Positions 7,751 through 16,527 of a stretch of 64,000 nt of DNA are shown here, piece by piece. Source of the stretch: CAIWHR01 sp963781285. GTDB lineage: Bacteria > Pseudomonadota > Gammaproteobacteria > Burkholderiales > Casimicrobiaceae. The notes below the pieces were generated by a model that did not search any database, was not told the origin of the DNA, and worked only from the letters and a program-made list of their open reading frames with translations. The DNA lies in assembly GCA_963781285.1 (NCBI GenBank), contig CAWAFI010000003.1, positions 310,001 to 374,000 on the forward strand, read 5' to 3'. Positions within the stretch are counted from its first letter, which is position 1; every line of letters starts with the position of its first letter. The translations under genes and the position numbers were made by a program.

Positions 7751-8224
7751 ATGATTCGCAAGACTGTAATCGGAGTGTTCGTCGCGGCGGGTTTGCTTGG
7801 CGGCATCCAGGGCGCTACCGCGCAAAATCCAACGGCGAACAACCGTGACACCTGCGTGTTTTCATCCTGGTGCTGGACCTACGTACGGGTCGCGCCGAAC
7901 GCGGCCGGGCAGCCCGTAGCAACTCTTAGCGGCAACGAATTCCGGATGCAGAAGAAGCTGTCTGGCGTCACGCTTGCTTGGATGCTTGTCGAGAGCCCCG
8001 ACTACGAGTTTCGTGACGACAGTGTCGTCATCACGGGGTCCAACGCGGCGGGCTCGTCCGCGCAGTTTCCACGGCGGCAGTTCTCGGCAAACCACTTCCC
8101 GATGGACGACCTGAACACGAACGACCTCACGTATACGTATGACGTTCGCGTCTACAGGAAGGGATCGCCGCCGGGCTCGACGCCGGTCACCGTGAGCGGG
8201 TCCATCGTAAACGCGTTCAACTAG
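7751..8224 (+). CDS. Small secreted protein of unknown function
   Basis: About 157 residues. Residues 1-24 form a signal peptide (MIRKTVIGVFVAAGLLGGIQ, then GATAQ). The mature protein contains CVFSSWCWTYVRV with two cysteines, a central LSGVTLAWMLVESPDYEFRD and a C-terminal DLTYTYDVRVYRKGS. I recognise no family. The ATG at 7751 has AGGGGG upstream. A TTG two codons earlier would lack this spacing. A 9-bp GC-rich stem follows the stop codon. The gene stands alone between the inverted-repeat element and a broken lipoprotein gene, and has its own promoter-like sequence. Confidence 0.75.
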   Translation: MIRKTVIGVFVAAGLLGGIQGATAQNPTANNRDTCVFSSWCWTYVRVAPNAAGQPVATLSGNEFRMQKKLSGVTLAWMLVESPDYEFRDDSVVITGSNAAGSSAQFPRRQFSANHFPMDDLNTNDLTYTYDVRVYRKGSPPGSTPVTVSGSIVNAFN

Positions 8225-8238
8225 CCGTCCGTTGTCCG

Positions 8239-8262
8239 CCGCCCGCGCTCGTCCGCGGGCGG
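8239..8262 (+). terminator. GC-rich stem-loop after the secreted protein gene
   Basis: CCGCCCGCG and CGCGGGCGG form a perfect 9-bp stem with a 6-base loop, starting 15 bases after the stop codon. There is no following T-run, so it may be a weak terminator or an mRNA-stabilising hairpin. Confidence 0.35.
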
Positions 8263-8464
8263 ATCGGACATCGACCGGCGCCACGTTGGCGGTGCCGGCC
8301 GAGGATCCGACGTGCGGCCGGTACTTGCGCGGCGACAGCACGCGCCGAACGTTGTCGAACGTGCGCGTCGCGCGCAACGACAACAGGCTCGCCGCGGAGC
8401 CGGCGATGCGTGATCAGGCGTTCGAAGCAGCGGGCAATCGGTTCACCCGCACTTCCCGGAATCT

Positions 8465-8687
8465 CTAGTTCTTTGGCGCTTCTTCGCCGGCATCGTTCGA
8501 GGCTGGCTCAAACGCACTCCCAGGGCGGTACGCCAGCAATAGCATATGCGATCGCTCGGCCAGCACCGCGAAATAGCCGGCGATCGTGGCCACCGCAATG
8601 TCGGGCGTAGTTTCGTGCGCGATGCAGCCCGCGAGCACACCGACCGCGGCATGTGACCACAATCAGGATCGTGAGCTTGGTGCGCAT
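8465..8687 (-). pseudogene. Small lipoprotein gene with a frameshift in the signal peptide
   Basis: From ATG at 8687 the minus strand reads MRTKLTILIVVT, a typical signal-peptide start. In the neighbouring frame the sequence continues as AAVGVLAGCIAHETTPDIAV to a stop at 8465. The segment VLAGC is a lipobox. One extra base near 8652 separates the halves. Joined, the product would be about 73 residues, an inner or outer membrane lipoprotein with the C-terminal tail FEPASNDAGEEAPKN. The fault could be a real mutation or a sequencing error. The 3' half alone is open only from a TTG. No family recognised. Confidence 0.5.
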
Positions 8688-8732
8688 TCCGATGATCGCG
8701 CGGCCCGACCGGTCGACTGGTGAAGCGTGTGG

Positions 8733-9164
8733 CTACCGTCCCGCCCCGAAGTGCTTTCGCCTGTGTGCTTCAGACGCGAAGTCCTCCAATTCGGGGTCCA
8801 TCGCGCTGCGCGACGAAACGATCCCGATGGGCTTGCCGTCCTGGATGACGGGCAGGTGGCGAAACCCGTTTTGCTGCATCACTAACAATGCGTACCCGAA
8901 GGGCTTGTCCGGGCCGACAGTGTGCGGTGCGAGGGTCATCACGTCGGCAAGCCGCGTGGCATCCGCGTCAAGTCCCCGCGCGACGACGCGAAAGACGATG
9001 TCGCGTTCGGTAAAGATACCGACGAGACGATCATCCTCGACTACCATGACCGCGCCGACGTTCTTGGCTGCCATCAGCATGGCAGCTTTGGTGACGAGGG
9101 TCCCAGGCGCCGCCTTGATAGCCTTTCGTCGCTCCATGACGCTTCTGACCGGCATATCGAACAT
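8733..9164 (-). CDS. CBS-domain pair protein
   Basis: About 143 residues formed almost entirely by two CBS motifs. The first is PVRSVMERRKAIKAAPGTLV followed by AVMVVEDDRLVGIFTERDIV, the second begins LADVMTLAPHTVGPDKPFGY and ends in PVIQDGKPIGIVSSR. Such stand-alone pairs bind adenine nucleotides and act as energy or stress sensors. The ATG at 9164 has GGGAG upstream with correct spacing. A longer frame to 9230 lacks a good start. An FNR-like box lies 147 bp upstream, which hints at induction under low oxygen. The neighbours on both sides are broken genes. Confidence 0.88.
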   Translation of the reverse strand: MFDMPVRSVMERRKAIKAAPGTLVTKAAMLMAAKNVGAVMVVEDDRLVGIFTERDIVFRVVARGLDADATRLADVMTLAPHTVGPDKPFGYALLVMQQNGFRHLPVIQDGKPIGIVSSRSAMDPELEDFASEAHRRKHFGAGR

Positions 9165-9619
9165 ACAACTCTCCCGTCCCCGCGCTTGCAAGAATGCGGG
9201 GCATGCCCTCGTACCCATCCGCCGGTGCAAACCGGCTGCGAGCCTGGAAGTCCGCTCTCCTGATTCACATCCTTCTCGGACGACGCTACCCCAATCGCCG
9301 ACGTGGAAAATTGACCAGGATCAATCCTGAATGGCGATGCGCAATACGTGAGGAGTCGGCGCCGGATGGCGCGCGCGGGAAAGGACGGAGAAGGTCGGTT
9401 GCTAGCCGGCGACGCGGGATCGGCACCGGTGCAACGTTCTCGCAAGGCGAACCGCGTCCGGCGAAGTACCGCGTCGAACAGTCGAACGGGCTAGCTCGGT
9501 GCGGGCCCGATGGCAGCGGCCGTGCTAAGAATCAGGATACCCTGCACCTTTTCCGATCATTAGGCCAAATCAATCCGATAGCGCCAGTTCCGCAAGCGCC
9601 CGCCTTTAACGCACGGGCC
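9165..9619. other. 455-bp stretch without a gene
   Basis: I see no convincing reading frame on either strand. The stretch holds the promoter region of the CBS gene, including the FNR-like site at 9311-9324. The remainder shows no repeat or hairpin that I can support. Confidence 0.5.
9311..9324. promoter_or_regulatory. FNR/ANR-like box
   Basis: TTGACCAGGATCAA matches the anaerobic regulator consensus TTGAT-N4-ATCAA with one mismatch. It lies 147 bp upstream of the CBS-domain gene (minus strand). No other gene starts nearby in either direction. Confidence 0.45.
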
Positions 9620-10046
9620 TCACTGCACCAACGCATTCAGGATGCTAACGAGAATCCGGGGTACCCGATGCGGGCCGCGATTGACATCGGCCAAGAGCTC
9701 TTCGACCGTGGCAGTGCCAGGGAGCCCTGCCCACTTCGCCATCTGCTCGGCGGTCGGGCTGAGGTAAGCCATGCTCCAAGACTCGAAAGCCCGCACATCG
9801 ACTTCAGCCTCGTAGAAGACCTTGACGGAGTGATGCCTGGAGTCGCTCGCGATGCTTGCCATCAGATTTGTATACGACGTCTTTGTCGCCTTCGATGATC
9901 TGAAAGAACACACCGTCGACATAGACCAGTGCGCCGGTGACGTTGCGCGTTTGATTGCCGGTTCGCGCATCCGTGAGAATTTCCTCGAGGCCGGTGACCG
10001 TCATGGGCTCCGTTGCTTGAGAGGAATACATGATCTGATGGGGCAT
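9620..10046 (-). pseudogene. BLUF blue-light sensor with a one-base frameshift
   Basis: The first frame from ATG at 10046 gives QIMYSSQATEPMTVTGLEEI then NVTGALVYVDGVFFQIIEGD, the FAD-binding core of a BLUF domain with its conserved tyrosine, asparagine and glutamine. After DVVY the frame moves by one base (an extra A near 9871) and continues as NLMASIASDSRHHSVKVF and FESWSMAYLSPTAEQMAKWA to the stop at 9620. This segment includes the Met/Trp switch region. Joined, the product is about 141 residues, a normal stand-alone BLUF protein. The fault may be genuine or a sequencing error. The gene has no obvious partner within 300 bp. Confidence 0.85.
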
Positions 10047-10436
10047 TGGCGCACTCGCTGCTCTTCGGGCCCCTACTGCGACGGAACGTAGGGTCATGGG
10101 AAAGTAGCATAAGAACGCGAAGATTTGGCAAGCTTCCTGACGTAAGCGTCAGCCGAATCCCTTTGGCCCGATGTAGGCGTGGAAGGGAAGTCTTGCCGCA
10201 TTACCCATTGGAGCGTCAGACAGTTCGCGGCCAGGACCAGGCATACGCTTCTGGCAGAAGCGGATGCCACGCGGCTTGCGGGGGGGGCGGCTTGGGTGCC
10301 GAGTCGCATAGCGTGGACTGGCGTCGACTTCCGCGGCAATCGATGGGTGCCCGGGGCAAGAGGTCCCGGCGATTGAAAAGGAGCCGGTGGCACGACTTAT
10401 GCTGTTGCCAAGGGCCGAGGATCCGTTATTCGCCGA
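10047..10436. other. 390-bp stretch without a gene
   Basis: No supported reading frame. The left end should hold the promoter of the BLUF gene and the right end that of the c-di-GMP locus. I see no repeat, only a run of G residues near 10280. Confidence 0.45.
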
Positions 10437-12197
10437 ATGGCGAGCTTGCCCATGGAAACGCGTACGTCGACGCCTGAAGGTGGCCCACCCTCTGAACTGC
10501 GCGGCAGGACGGCGGAGGAGGAATTTTGCCGGTCCTTGCCACGCCAGGATCCAATCGCGGCGCAGAAGCTCCTGTGCGAAGCACTCTCGAGGCTTGTGTC
10601 GAATCGCGAACCCGACGAACACCAGCTCGGCGCACTGCTCATCTTCGATCGGCATGCACATCAGATCAGCAAGCGACTGCTAGTCCAATACGCCGAAGGC
10701 GATGCGCAACTACGCTCGCTCGATCGTAGATTCTTCATTTCCGCGCTGCGGTTAAGCCGGTCGTTCGCGCAGGTCTACGAATGCTTCCTGGGACACATCG
10801 AGCATTCGGCCGACAAGTCCTGGCGCAATAGTGCAGGACTGGTCCTGGTTCAGTTGTTCCGCCACCGGCAGGTGGAACTCCTGCTGCGGCTCTTTCGCTA
10901 CAAGAAGCGCAATTCTGAGCAATGGCGGCAACTCCACGCGGCATACCAAACTGCGCAGGCGCAAGGCTTGGCGAATGATTGCGTGCCGCGCGGCCTTCCC
11001 GAGGACAAGTCTGCACCCAAGCAAACGATCGAGCAGCAGTTCATCCAGATACTCTTGGTTGGTGCGATGAACACCGGTCAATTTTCGCCGCGCGAATTGC
11101 TTTGGGCGAGCAACTGGTTTGGACGCTGGTGCGGTTTGCTGACATTGCAGTCCACCGGCGCCAACGACGGGACTCGTCGTGAACGCAATGGATTCGTGGT
11201 GGATCTCCGCAGCGTGGAAGGACCGAAACGGTTCTTCCTCGGGGAGAGCGGAGACTTCGTGCATCTTGATACTGCGCCATTGATGGGAGCGATCGACAAA
11301 GAAGTCGCAGCGCTGAATGACGCGCCCACGGCTCCCGATTCGCCGGTATCGACGGAACGGGACGGCCGGAACGCGCTGCTCTCCAAGCTCAGAATGCTCT
11401 TTGCGCCGGATCCGGTTTACATCACGAGGCGCGGCGATCGCAAGCCTGTCGCCTATTCGGTACAGGCAATCTCCGGTCTTCCGCACATTGTCCAAATGCT
11501 GCGCGAGGAGGCGCAGGGGAAAAAGGAGCAGAGGGCGACTTTTGCGGCGCAGCTCGAGGAAATCACCATATGCCCGACCAGTGGACATACGCGCATTTCG
11601 ACCTCCATGCTGGGCGCCGCCGGTCTTGCGCCATTTTCGATCGCGACCACATTCGGCGCGAGACCGCAGGCATGGCAAGTCAAGGACCGCAGCGATTCTG
11701 GATGTCGCATGCGCGGTCAGACCTCCGATCTGAACGGCCTGATCCCGGGTTCATTGATTGCCCTTCGGGAAAACGAAAATTCCCAATGGACCGTGGCCGT
11801 GGTGAGGCGGCTCCGCAGGCTCATGGTCGACCACATCGAGATCAGCGTGGAACACATCGGACGCAAACCGCGCTTCGTCAAGATGGTGACCGACTACCAT
11901 CCCGTTTCATCGGTCAACGACGTACCGAGCAACACGCAAAGGTGCTTCGGCGCGCTGTACCTGCCGGCGAGCGACAAGCATCCGACCATGCCGATCAAGA
12001 CCCTGGTTGTTCCCGCGAGTGCGTTCAACGCCGGGCGTGCCGTAACGCTCCTGTCGTCCACAGCAACCTATACGCTGCGTCTCAACACGCCACTCGAGCA
12101 ACAATCCGACTTCGTTTGGACGTCGTTCGCGGTGATCGACAAGGCAGTAGCGACATCGCAACGGATGCTCAGTACGACGGCAAGACCGTCGCGCTGA
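10437..12197 (+). CDS. Large protein of the c-di-GMP locus, possible C-terminal PilZ-like domain
   Basis: 586 residues, no signal peptide or membrane helix. The N-terminal two thirds are helix-rich (for example LRLSRSFAQVYECFLGHIEH and LLRLFRYKKRNSEQWRQLHA). The C-terminal part is beta-rich: SGCRMRGQTSDLNGLIPGSL, then IALRENENSQWTVAVVRRLR, which resembles the PilZ-like barrel at the end of large betaproteobacterial proteins annotated as c-di-GMP binding. The canonical RxxxR and DxSxxG pair is not clear, so binding is uncertain. The ATG at 10437 is followed by another at 10452. The downstream GGDEF-EAL gene lies 329 bp further in the same direction and supports a c-di-GMP connection. Confidence 0.7.
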   Translation: MASLPMETRTSTPEGGPPSELRGRTAEEEFCRSLPRQDPIAAQKLLCEALSRLVSNREPDEHQLGALLIFDRHAHQISKRLLVQYAEGDAQLRSLDRRFFISALRLSRSFAQVYECFLGHIEHSADKSWRNSAGLVLVQLFRHRQVELLLRLFRYKKRNSEQWRQLHAAYQTAQAQGLANDCVPRGLPEDKSAPKQTIEQQFIQILLVGAMNTGQFSPRELLWASNWFGRWCGLLTLQSTGANDGTRRERNGFVVDLRSVEGPKRFFLGESGDFVHLDTAPLMGAIDKEVAALNDAPTAPDSPVSTERDGRNALLSKLRMLFAPDPVYITRRGDRKPVAYSVQAISGLPHIVQMLREEAQGKKEQRATFAAQLEEITICPTSGHTRISTSMLGAAGLAPFSIATTFGARPQAWQVKDRSDSGCRMRGQTSDLNGLIPGSLIALRENENSQWTVAVVRRLRRLMVDHIEISVEHIGRKPRFVKMVTDYHPVSSVNDVPSNTQRCFGALYLPASDKHPTMPIKTLVVPASAFNAGRAVTLLSSTATYTLRLNTPLEQQSDFVWTSFAVIDKAVATSQRMLSTTARPSR

Positions 12198-12526
12198 CCT
12201 CAGGCGTGGGAGGCCCACCGGTCCTCTGGCGCGCTTCTTGCATATGGTGCAACGGTTGCACCTTCCCAGTATGCGAATTCACCCCGTTCCCGGCGAATTT
12301 GGCACCAAACACCCTGGCCACGAAGTCCGGGCGCGCGGTGCCGATCGCGTTCATGACCGATGCGATGCGAACACTTTTCTCGCGCAGATTGATCCTGCTA
12401 GGGCGTCTTCGGAGGCGCTATCCGCCCGATCGATAAACGCCGCTTGCACGTGTGCAAGGAAATATGTCTGCAGCGCACTTGCTCGTCGCGAATGCCGGAT
12501 CGGAACGACGCTGCTAACGACGAATC
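12198..12526. other. 329-bp stretch without a gene
   Basis: No supported reading frame. It separates the two c-di-GMP genes and probably carries the promoter of the second. Confidence 0.4.
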
Positions 12527-14440
12527 GTGGAAAAGCTGCATAGCCTGTTGCGCCGCCATTTGCGATGGTTTGGCCGCGCCAGCCCCGCGCCGGAAGCCGT
12601 CGTCGCTGGAAGCGAAACGCGCTATCTCTTCGCACGGTCACAAGACAAGTGGTCATCGGAATTGCCGGATCGCGAGCGGCAGGCACAACACAAGAACACG
12701 CCTGAGGCGATACTGCGGAAACGGATGGCGGCGCTGACCGCGAGCGAGGCCCGTTTCCACAGTCTGATGTTGCTCGGTTCGGACTGGCACTGGAACCAGG
12801 ATTCGGAGTTCCGCTTCACTGCGGTCAGCGGCAATCTCGCCGACCCTGTCGCAGCAACTATCGAAACACACCTTGGTCGAACGCCGTGGGAGCTGCCGCA
12901 GGTCGAGCCCCCCGACGATGGATGGGAAGCGCACCGTCGGTGTCTCAAGGCGCACCAAACGTTCCGCGACGTCGTTCTGCGTCGGCCACGGGAAGACGGC
13001 GGCGGGAGCTACGTCTCGATCAGCGGCGAACCGCTCTTCGCTGAGAACGGCACATTCCTCGGATATCGCGGCATCGGGCGCGACATCACGAAGCAAAAGC
13101 TCATCGAGGCGAACATCAGCCGGCTTGCCCGCTTCGATCCGTTGACGGGTCTGTACAACCGAACAGCATTCTTCGAACGGCTGGATCATGCACTCGCGGT
13201 CGCGCGTCGCCATGACCGCGCCATCGCCTTATTGTTCGTGGACTTTGACCGCTTCAAGGACGTCAATGACGCGTTCGGCCACCTTTCCGGCGATGAGGTG
13301 CTCAAGGTGATGGCGCGGCGGCTCTCGAAAGCGATCAGGGACACCGACACGGTAGCCCGGCTGGGAGGCGACGAGTTCATCGTACTCGCCGAAGACGTCG
13401 CCAATCAGGTCGACGTCAATGAATTCGGGCTGCGCCTGCTTGAGGCGTTGTCTGAGCCGTTGATGCTGCACGGGCAGGAGTGCCGACTCGGCGCAAGCAT
13501 CGGGGTCGCAATGTTTCCCAACGACGGCGAGGATGCGGCGACTATGCTCAAGAACGCCGACGTCGCGATGTACCGCGCGAAGGAATCCGGTGGCAACAGC
13601 CTCGCGTTTGTCTCCGAGGTGGGCGCCCGGCCCGCAACGGAGCGAATGGTCCTCGGAGCAAGCCTTCGCCGGGCGCTCGACAGCAACCAGCTGCTGCTAC
13701 TCTACCAACCAAAGGTTTCGATCCGGACCGGCGCGCTCACCGGGGTCGAGGCGCTGGTGCGCTGGCAGCACCCCGAGCGCGGCCTCGTGCTGCCGGGAGC
13801 ATTTGTCCCGCTGGCCGAGGATTCCGGCCTCATCCGTCAGATCGCGCGCTGGGTACTGCACCAGGCGTGCGCTCAGGCTTGCCAGTGGCGTACGGAGGGT
13901 CCTGGCCCCATTCGGGTCGCGGTCAACCTCTCGGCCCGTCAGTTCGTCGACGGCGGCCTCGTGATCGAGGTTGCACATGCCCTTGCCCAGACCGAGTTGC
14001 CCGCGGATCTGCTTGAGTTGGAGATCACCGAAAGCATGATGATGGCACACCCGGAGCGCGCCGCCGAGACGCTGCTCGAGATCAAGGCGATGGGAGTACA
14101 TGTATCGATCGACGATTTCGGCACCGGCTACTCATCGCTCTCACGACTCAAGAAGTTTCCCATCGAGAGTGTGAAGATCGATCGGTCGTTCATCGCCGAT
14201 GTCGCGGTCGACCCCGACGATGCTGCGATCGTTTCCGCCGTGATTGCGATGGCCCACAATCTGCGTTTGAAGGTCGTGGCAGAAGGTGTCGAGACGTTGG
14301 AACAGATTCGCTTTCTGCGCGAGCGCAATTGTGACGAGGTGCAGGGATATCTGGTCAGCCGTCCGATCTCGCCGGAACAGGTCCGCGAATTCGCCCTGCA
14401 CCGTGCTGCCAACCAGCCCGGTGCCATCGCTGTCGGCTGA
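12527..14440 (+). CDS. PAS-GGDEF-EAL c-di-GMP enzyme
   Basis: 637 residues. A PAS-type sensor (about 75-195; ends GYRGIGRDITKQK) precedes a GGDEF domain with an intact active site RLGGDEF near residue 280 and an EAL domain starting GVEALVRWQHPERG near 407. The EAL domain keeps NLSARQF, ELEITES, the DDFGTGYSSL loop and DEVQGYLVSRPI. Both halves therefore look catalytically competent, so the protein may make or degrade c-di-GMP depending on the signal. The GTG start at 12527 is the first in frame after the preceding stop; an internal ATG at 12725 would keep the PAS domain. No membrane helix; soluble. Confidence 0.92.
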   Translation: MEKLHSLLRRHLRWFGRASPAPEAVVAGSETRYLFARSQDKWSSELPDRERQAQHKNTPEAILRKRMAALTASEARFHSLMLLGSDWHWNQDSEFRFTAVSGNLADPVAATIETHLGRTPWELPQVEPPDDGWEAHRRCLKAHQTFRDVVLRRPREDGGGSYVSISGEPLFAENGTFLGYRGIGRDITKQKLIEANISRLARFDPLTGLYNRTAFFERLDHALAVARRHDRAIALLFVDFDRFKDVNDAFGHLSGDEVLKVMARRLSKAIRDTDTVARLGGDEFIVLAEDVANQVDVNEFGLRLLEALSEPLMLHGQECRLGASIGVAMFPNDGEDAATMLKNADVAMYRAKESGGNSLAFVSEVGARPATERMVLGASLRRALDSNQLLLLYQPKVSIRTGALTGVEALVRWQHPERGLVLPGAFVPLAEDSGLIRQIARWVLHQACAQACQWRTEGPGPIRVAVNLSARQFVDGGLVIEVAHALAQTELPADLLELEITESMMMAHPERAAETLLEIKAMGVHVSIDDFGTGYSSLSRLKKFPIESVKIDRSFIADVAVDPDDAAIVSAVIAMAHNLRLKVVAEGVETLEQIRFLRERNCDEVQGYLVSRPISPEQVREFALHRAANQPGAIAVG

Positions 14441-14475
14441 GCGGGCGAGCGCTGCCAGCGAGTTTCAAGGGCGCG

Positions 14476-14661
14476 CACCCAACCGAAGCGCTCAGGGCTA
14501 GACCCTAACTCAAGTGCGTCGATCGGCCGGTGAGAGATCGAAAGATCTCCCGCCAGCTTGGCGATTTCCCCCGTCGCTTCCAGTCCGCGGCCATGGAGTT
14601 GGTCGTAGGGCGCCAGCGCCTCGAAGCTTGGATGACTGGGATCGATACCGTCATATTGCAT
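14476..14661 (-). pseudogene. Possible N-terminal remnant of a SAM-dependent methyltransferase
   Basis: The minus strand from ATG 14661 reads MQYDGIDPSHPSFEALAPYD then QLHGRGLEATGEIAKLAG. The pattern D-Q-L-H-x-R-G-x-x-A-T is what precedes motif I in small-molecule methyltransferases. The glycine-rich SAM loop that should follow is absent, and the frame then runs into the end of the EAL gene on the other strand. The piece begins 16 bp beyond the stop of the DUF1993 remnant, as if the two had once formed an operon. Assignment is by motif memory only. Confidence 0.3.
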
Positions 14662-14676
14662 CGGCACCGAGGTCGC

Positions 14677-15122
14677 CTAAGGATTGCCCAGGTAGTCGCG
14701 CTTGCCGATCTCGATGCCGTTGTGGCGCAGGATGTTGTATGCGGTGGCGACATGAAAATAGAAATTCGGCAGTGCCTGGCCGAGCAGGAATTGCATGCCT
14801 TGATAGCGCGTTTCCTTGTCGCCCCGTTTGATCACGATTTCCTTGTCTTCGGTGCCGTCGATTTGCCCCGGTGTAGTGGTCTGTATGAAAGCGATGGCTT
14901 TGGCGATGCGCGCCTTCAGGTCGGCCAGCGTTTTCTCGTTGTCTTCGTGCACCGGGATGTCCACGCCGGCCAGGCGCGCGACCGCGCCTTTGGCTGTATC
15001 GCAGGCGATTTGAACTTGCGATCTCATGGGCAGCATGTCGGGGAACAGGCGATAGTTAGTCAGTGTGGCAGGATCGAGCTTTCTGGCGTCGACATGCGCC
15101 TGCGCCTTGTCGAGGATGCGAT
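14677..15122 (-). pseudogene. DUF1993 protein, 3' part, cut by an IS91-like fragment
   Basis: The frame reads ILDKAQAHVDARKLDPATLT, then RLFPDMLPMRSQVQIACDTA and ends HVATAYNILRHNGIEIGKRD followed by YLGNP. This is the DUF1993 family (DinB-like four-helix bundle), which normally begins with about 20 more residues of the kind MxxSMYQASVPxF. Those are missing: at 15122 the sequence changes abruptly into a plus-strand transposase fragment. A related but not identical N-terminal piece lies at 20756-20911, so this is not one gene split in two. Confidence 0.8.
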
Positions 15123-15805
15123 GCGCAGGCGATGGGGCAATGGGAACACGGCGGTGGCTTCTCCGTGGACGCCTCGGTGCGCATCGAGGCCGCCGACCGC
15201 GCCGGGCGCGAGCGGCTGCTGCGCTACTGCGCTCGGCCACCGTTCGCCCTCGAACGACTGCGCGAACTCGATGGCCACCTTCTTCTCTACGACAGCGCCA
15301 AACCCGGTCCGGGCGGAACCGCCCGCTGGTCCTGACGCCGCTGGAACTGCTCGACCGGATGGCGGCGCTGGTGCCGCCACCGCGGATCCATCGCCACCGC
15401 TACTTTGGCGTGCTGGCGCCCAACTCACCTCTGCGCACTGCGGTCACCGCCCTCGCGCCAGCCGCGACCACCGCGCCGCGCGCACCCAACCCGCAACCCG
15501 CCGCCGAACCGGCGCATCGTCGCGCTGCCCGCTACACCTGGGCGCTGCTGTTGGCCCGCATCTACGAAGTTTTCCCGCTCGTGTGTCCCAACTGTGGCGG
15601 CGCGATGCGCATCATCGCCTTCATCACCGACGGCCCGACCGTGCGCGACATCCTCGTTCACCTCGGTGAGCCGATCACGCCACCCACCGTAGCGCCGGCC
15701 CGTGGCCCGCCACTTTGGGAAATGCCGCCCGCAGGGCAGCGCGCGATCGATCCCCAGGCCCAGCCGGCACCGGCCTACGAGTTCGATCAGCGCGTCGCCT
15801 GGTAG
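15123..15805 (+). pseudogene. IS91-like transposase, 3' fragment with a frameshift
   Basis: The first frame reads HGGGFSVDASVRIEAADRAG, then RLLRYCARPPFALERLREL, the C-terminal half of IS91-family (HUH, Y2) transposases. Near 15318 one base is missing and the next frame continues with LTPLELLDRMAALVPPPRIH, RHRYFGVLAPNS and ends AYEFDQRVAW and a stop at 15805. A zinc-finger-like CPNCGGAMRI is present near the end. The N-terminal half with the HUH motif is absent here, but a matching middle part exists at 25225-25848, and a third remnant with the same last ten codons lies at 33704-33739. Confidence 0.85.
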
Positions 15806-15993
15806 ACCACCGACCGTCCGTCGTCTTGGCGCGGCGACGCGCCGGCTCGCGCCTGCGGCGCTCATGCACAACCGGCGCGCACGCGGCGGGCGCGAGCCAC
15901 CCGCGCAACGCGGGAAAACACCCCCACGGCGACGCCCAACTACTCCATCTCCCCGTCGGCCCGCCCGCGTCAACCCGTGATACGCTGCCTCAG

Positions 15994-16344
15994 CAGCCAC
16001 CTCGTGGGGTTGGATTACCTATCCGTTGCAATTGCACGATATGTCGCCGCTACGGCGTGCTGTGGGCCCATGACTTTGAAGGCGAAGGCATGAGTGTCTC
16101 GGGTCCGACCCAAGCCTACATCCGGGGCAAATCGATCGGGTTTCATTTCTGCCCCGCATGTGGCTGCGTGGCATATTGGCGATCGCTGGAACCTAACGAA
16201 GAGGGCGCCGCCGCATCGCAGTCGAACCTGCGGCTGGCAGAACCGGAGGCGGTGGCGCAGATTCCCATTGACCATTTCGACGGGCTCGAGAGCTTCGAAG
16301 ACCTGCCACGAGATGGGCGATGTGTCGCAGATTATTGGTACTGA
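15994..16344 (+). pseudogene. GFA/CENP-V family protein lacking its N-terminus
   Basis: The frame contains IRCNCTICRRYGVLWAHDF and FHFCPACGCVAYWRS, the second and third zinc-ligand blocks of the glutathione-dependent formaldehyde-activating (GFA) family. The usual first block (GSCHCGAVRF) is missing, and upstream the frame runs into sequence flanking the IS91-like fragment without an ATG near the homology. The remaining product, about 116 residues, ends in EDLPRDGRCVADYWY. It is most likely a decayed copy whose 5' end was removed by the insertion. Beginning of similarity is approximate. Confidence 0.7.
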
Positions 16345-16527
16345 GCAATCGTTGCTTAGAGGGAGACTTCTTTTCGCGACGAGTGACCGGTTGTGTTGGC
16401 CGATCTGAGACGGAGACGCTCCCGGATAGCAGACGTTGTGGCGAACGTCTGCATTGGGGATGCATGACTCGCTGTGGTGGACCCTTTGCAGTCCTATTTT
16501 GGGTTGCGCGAAGTGGCGCGGATCGGC

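Noticed and set aside
9620..10097. Two overlapping genes instead of one frameshifted BLUF gene
   Set aside because: Each half alone lacks essential parts and the two halves join without loss when one base is removed.
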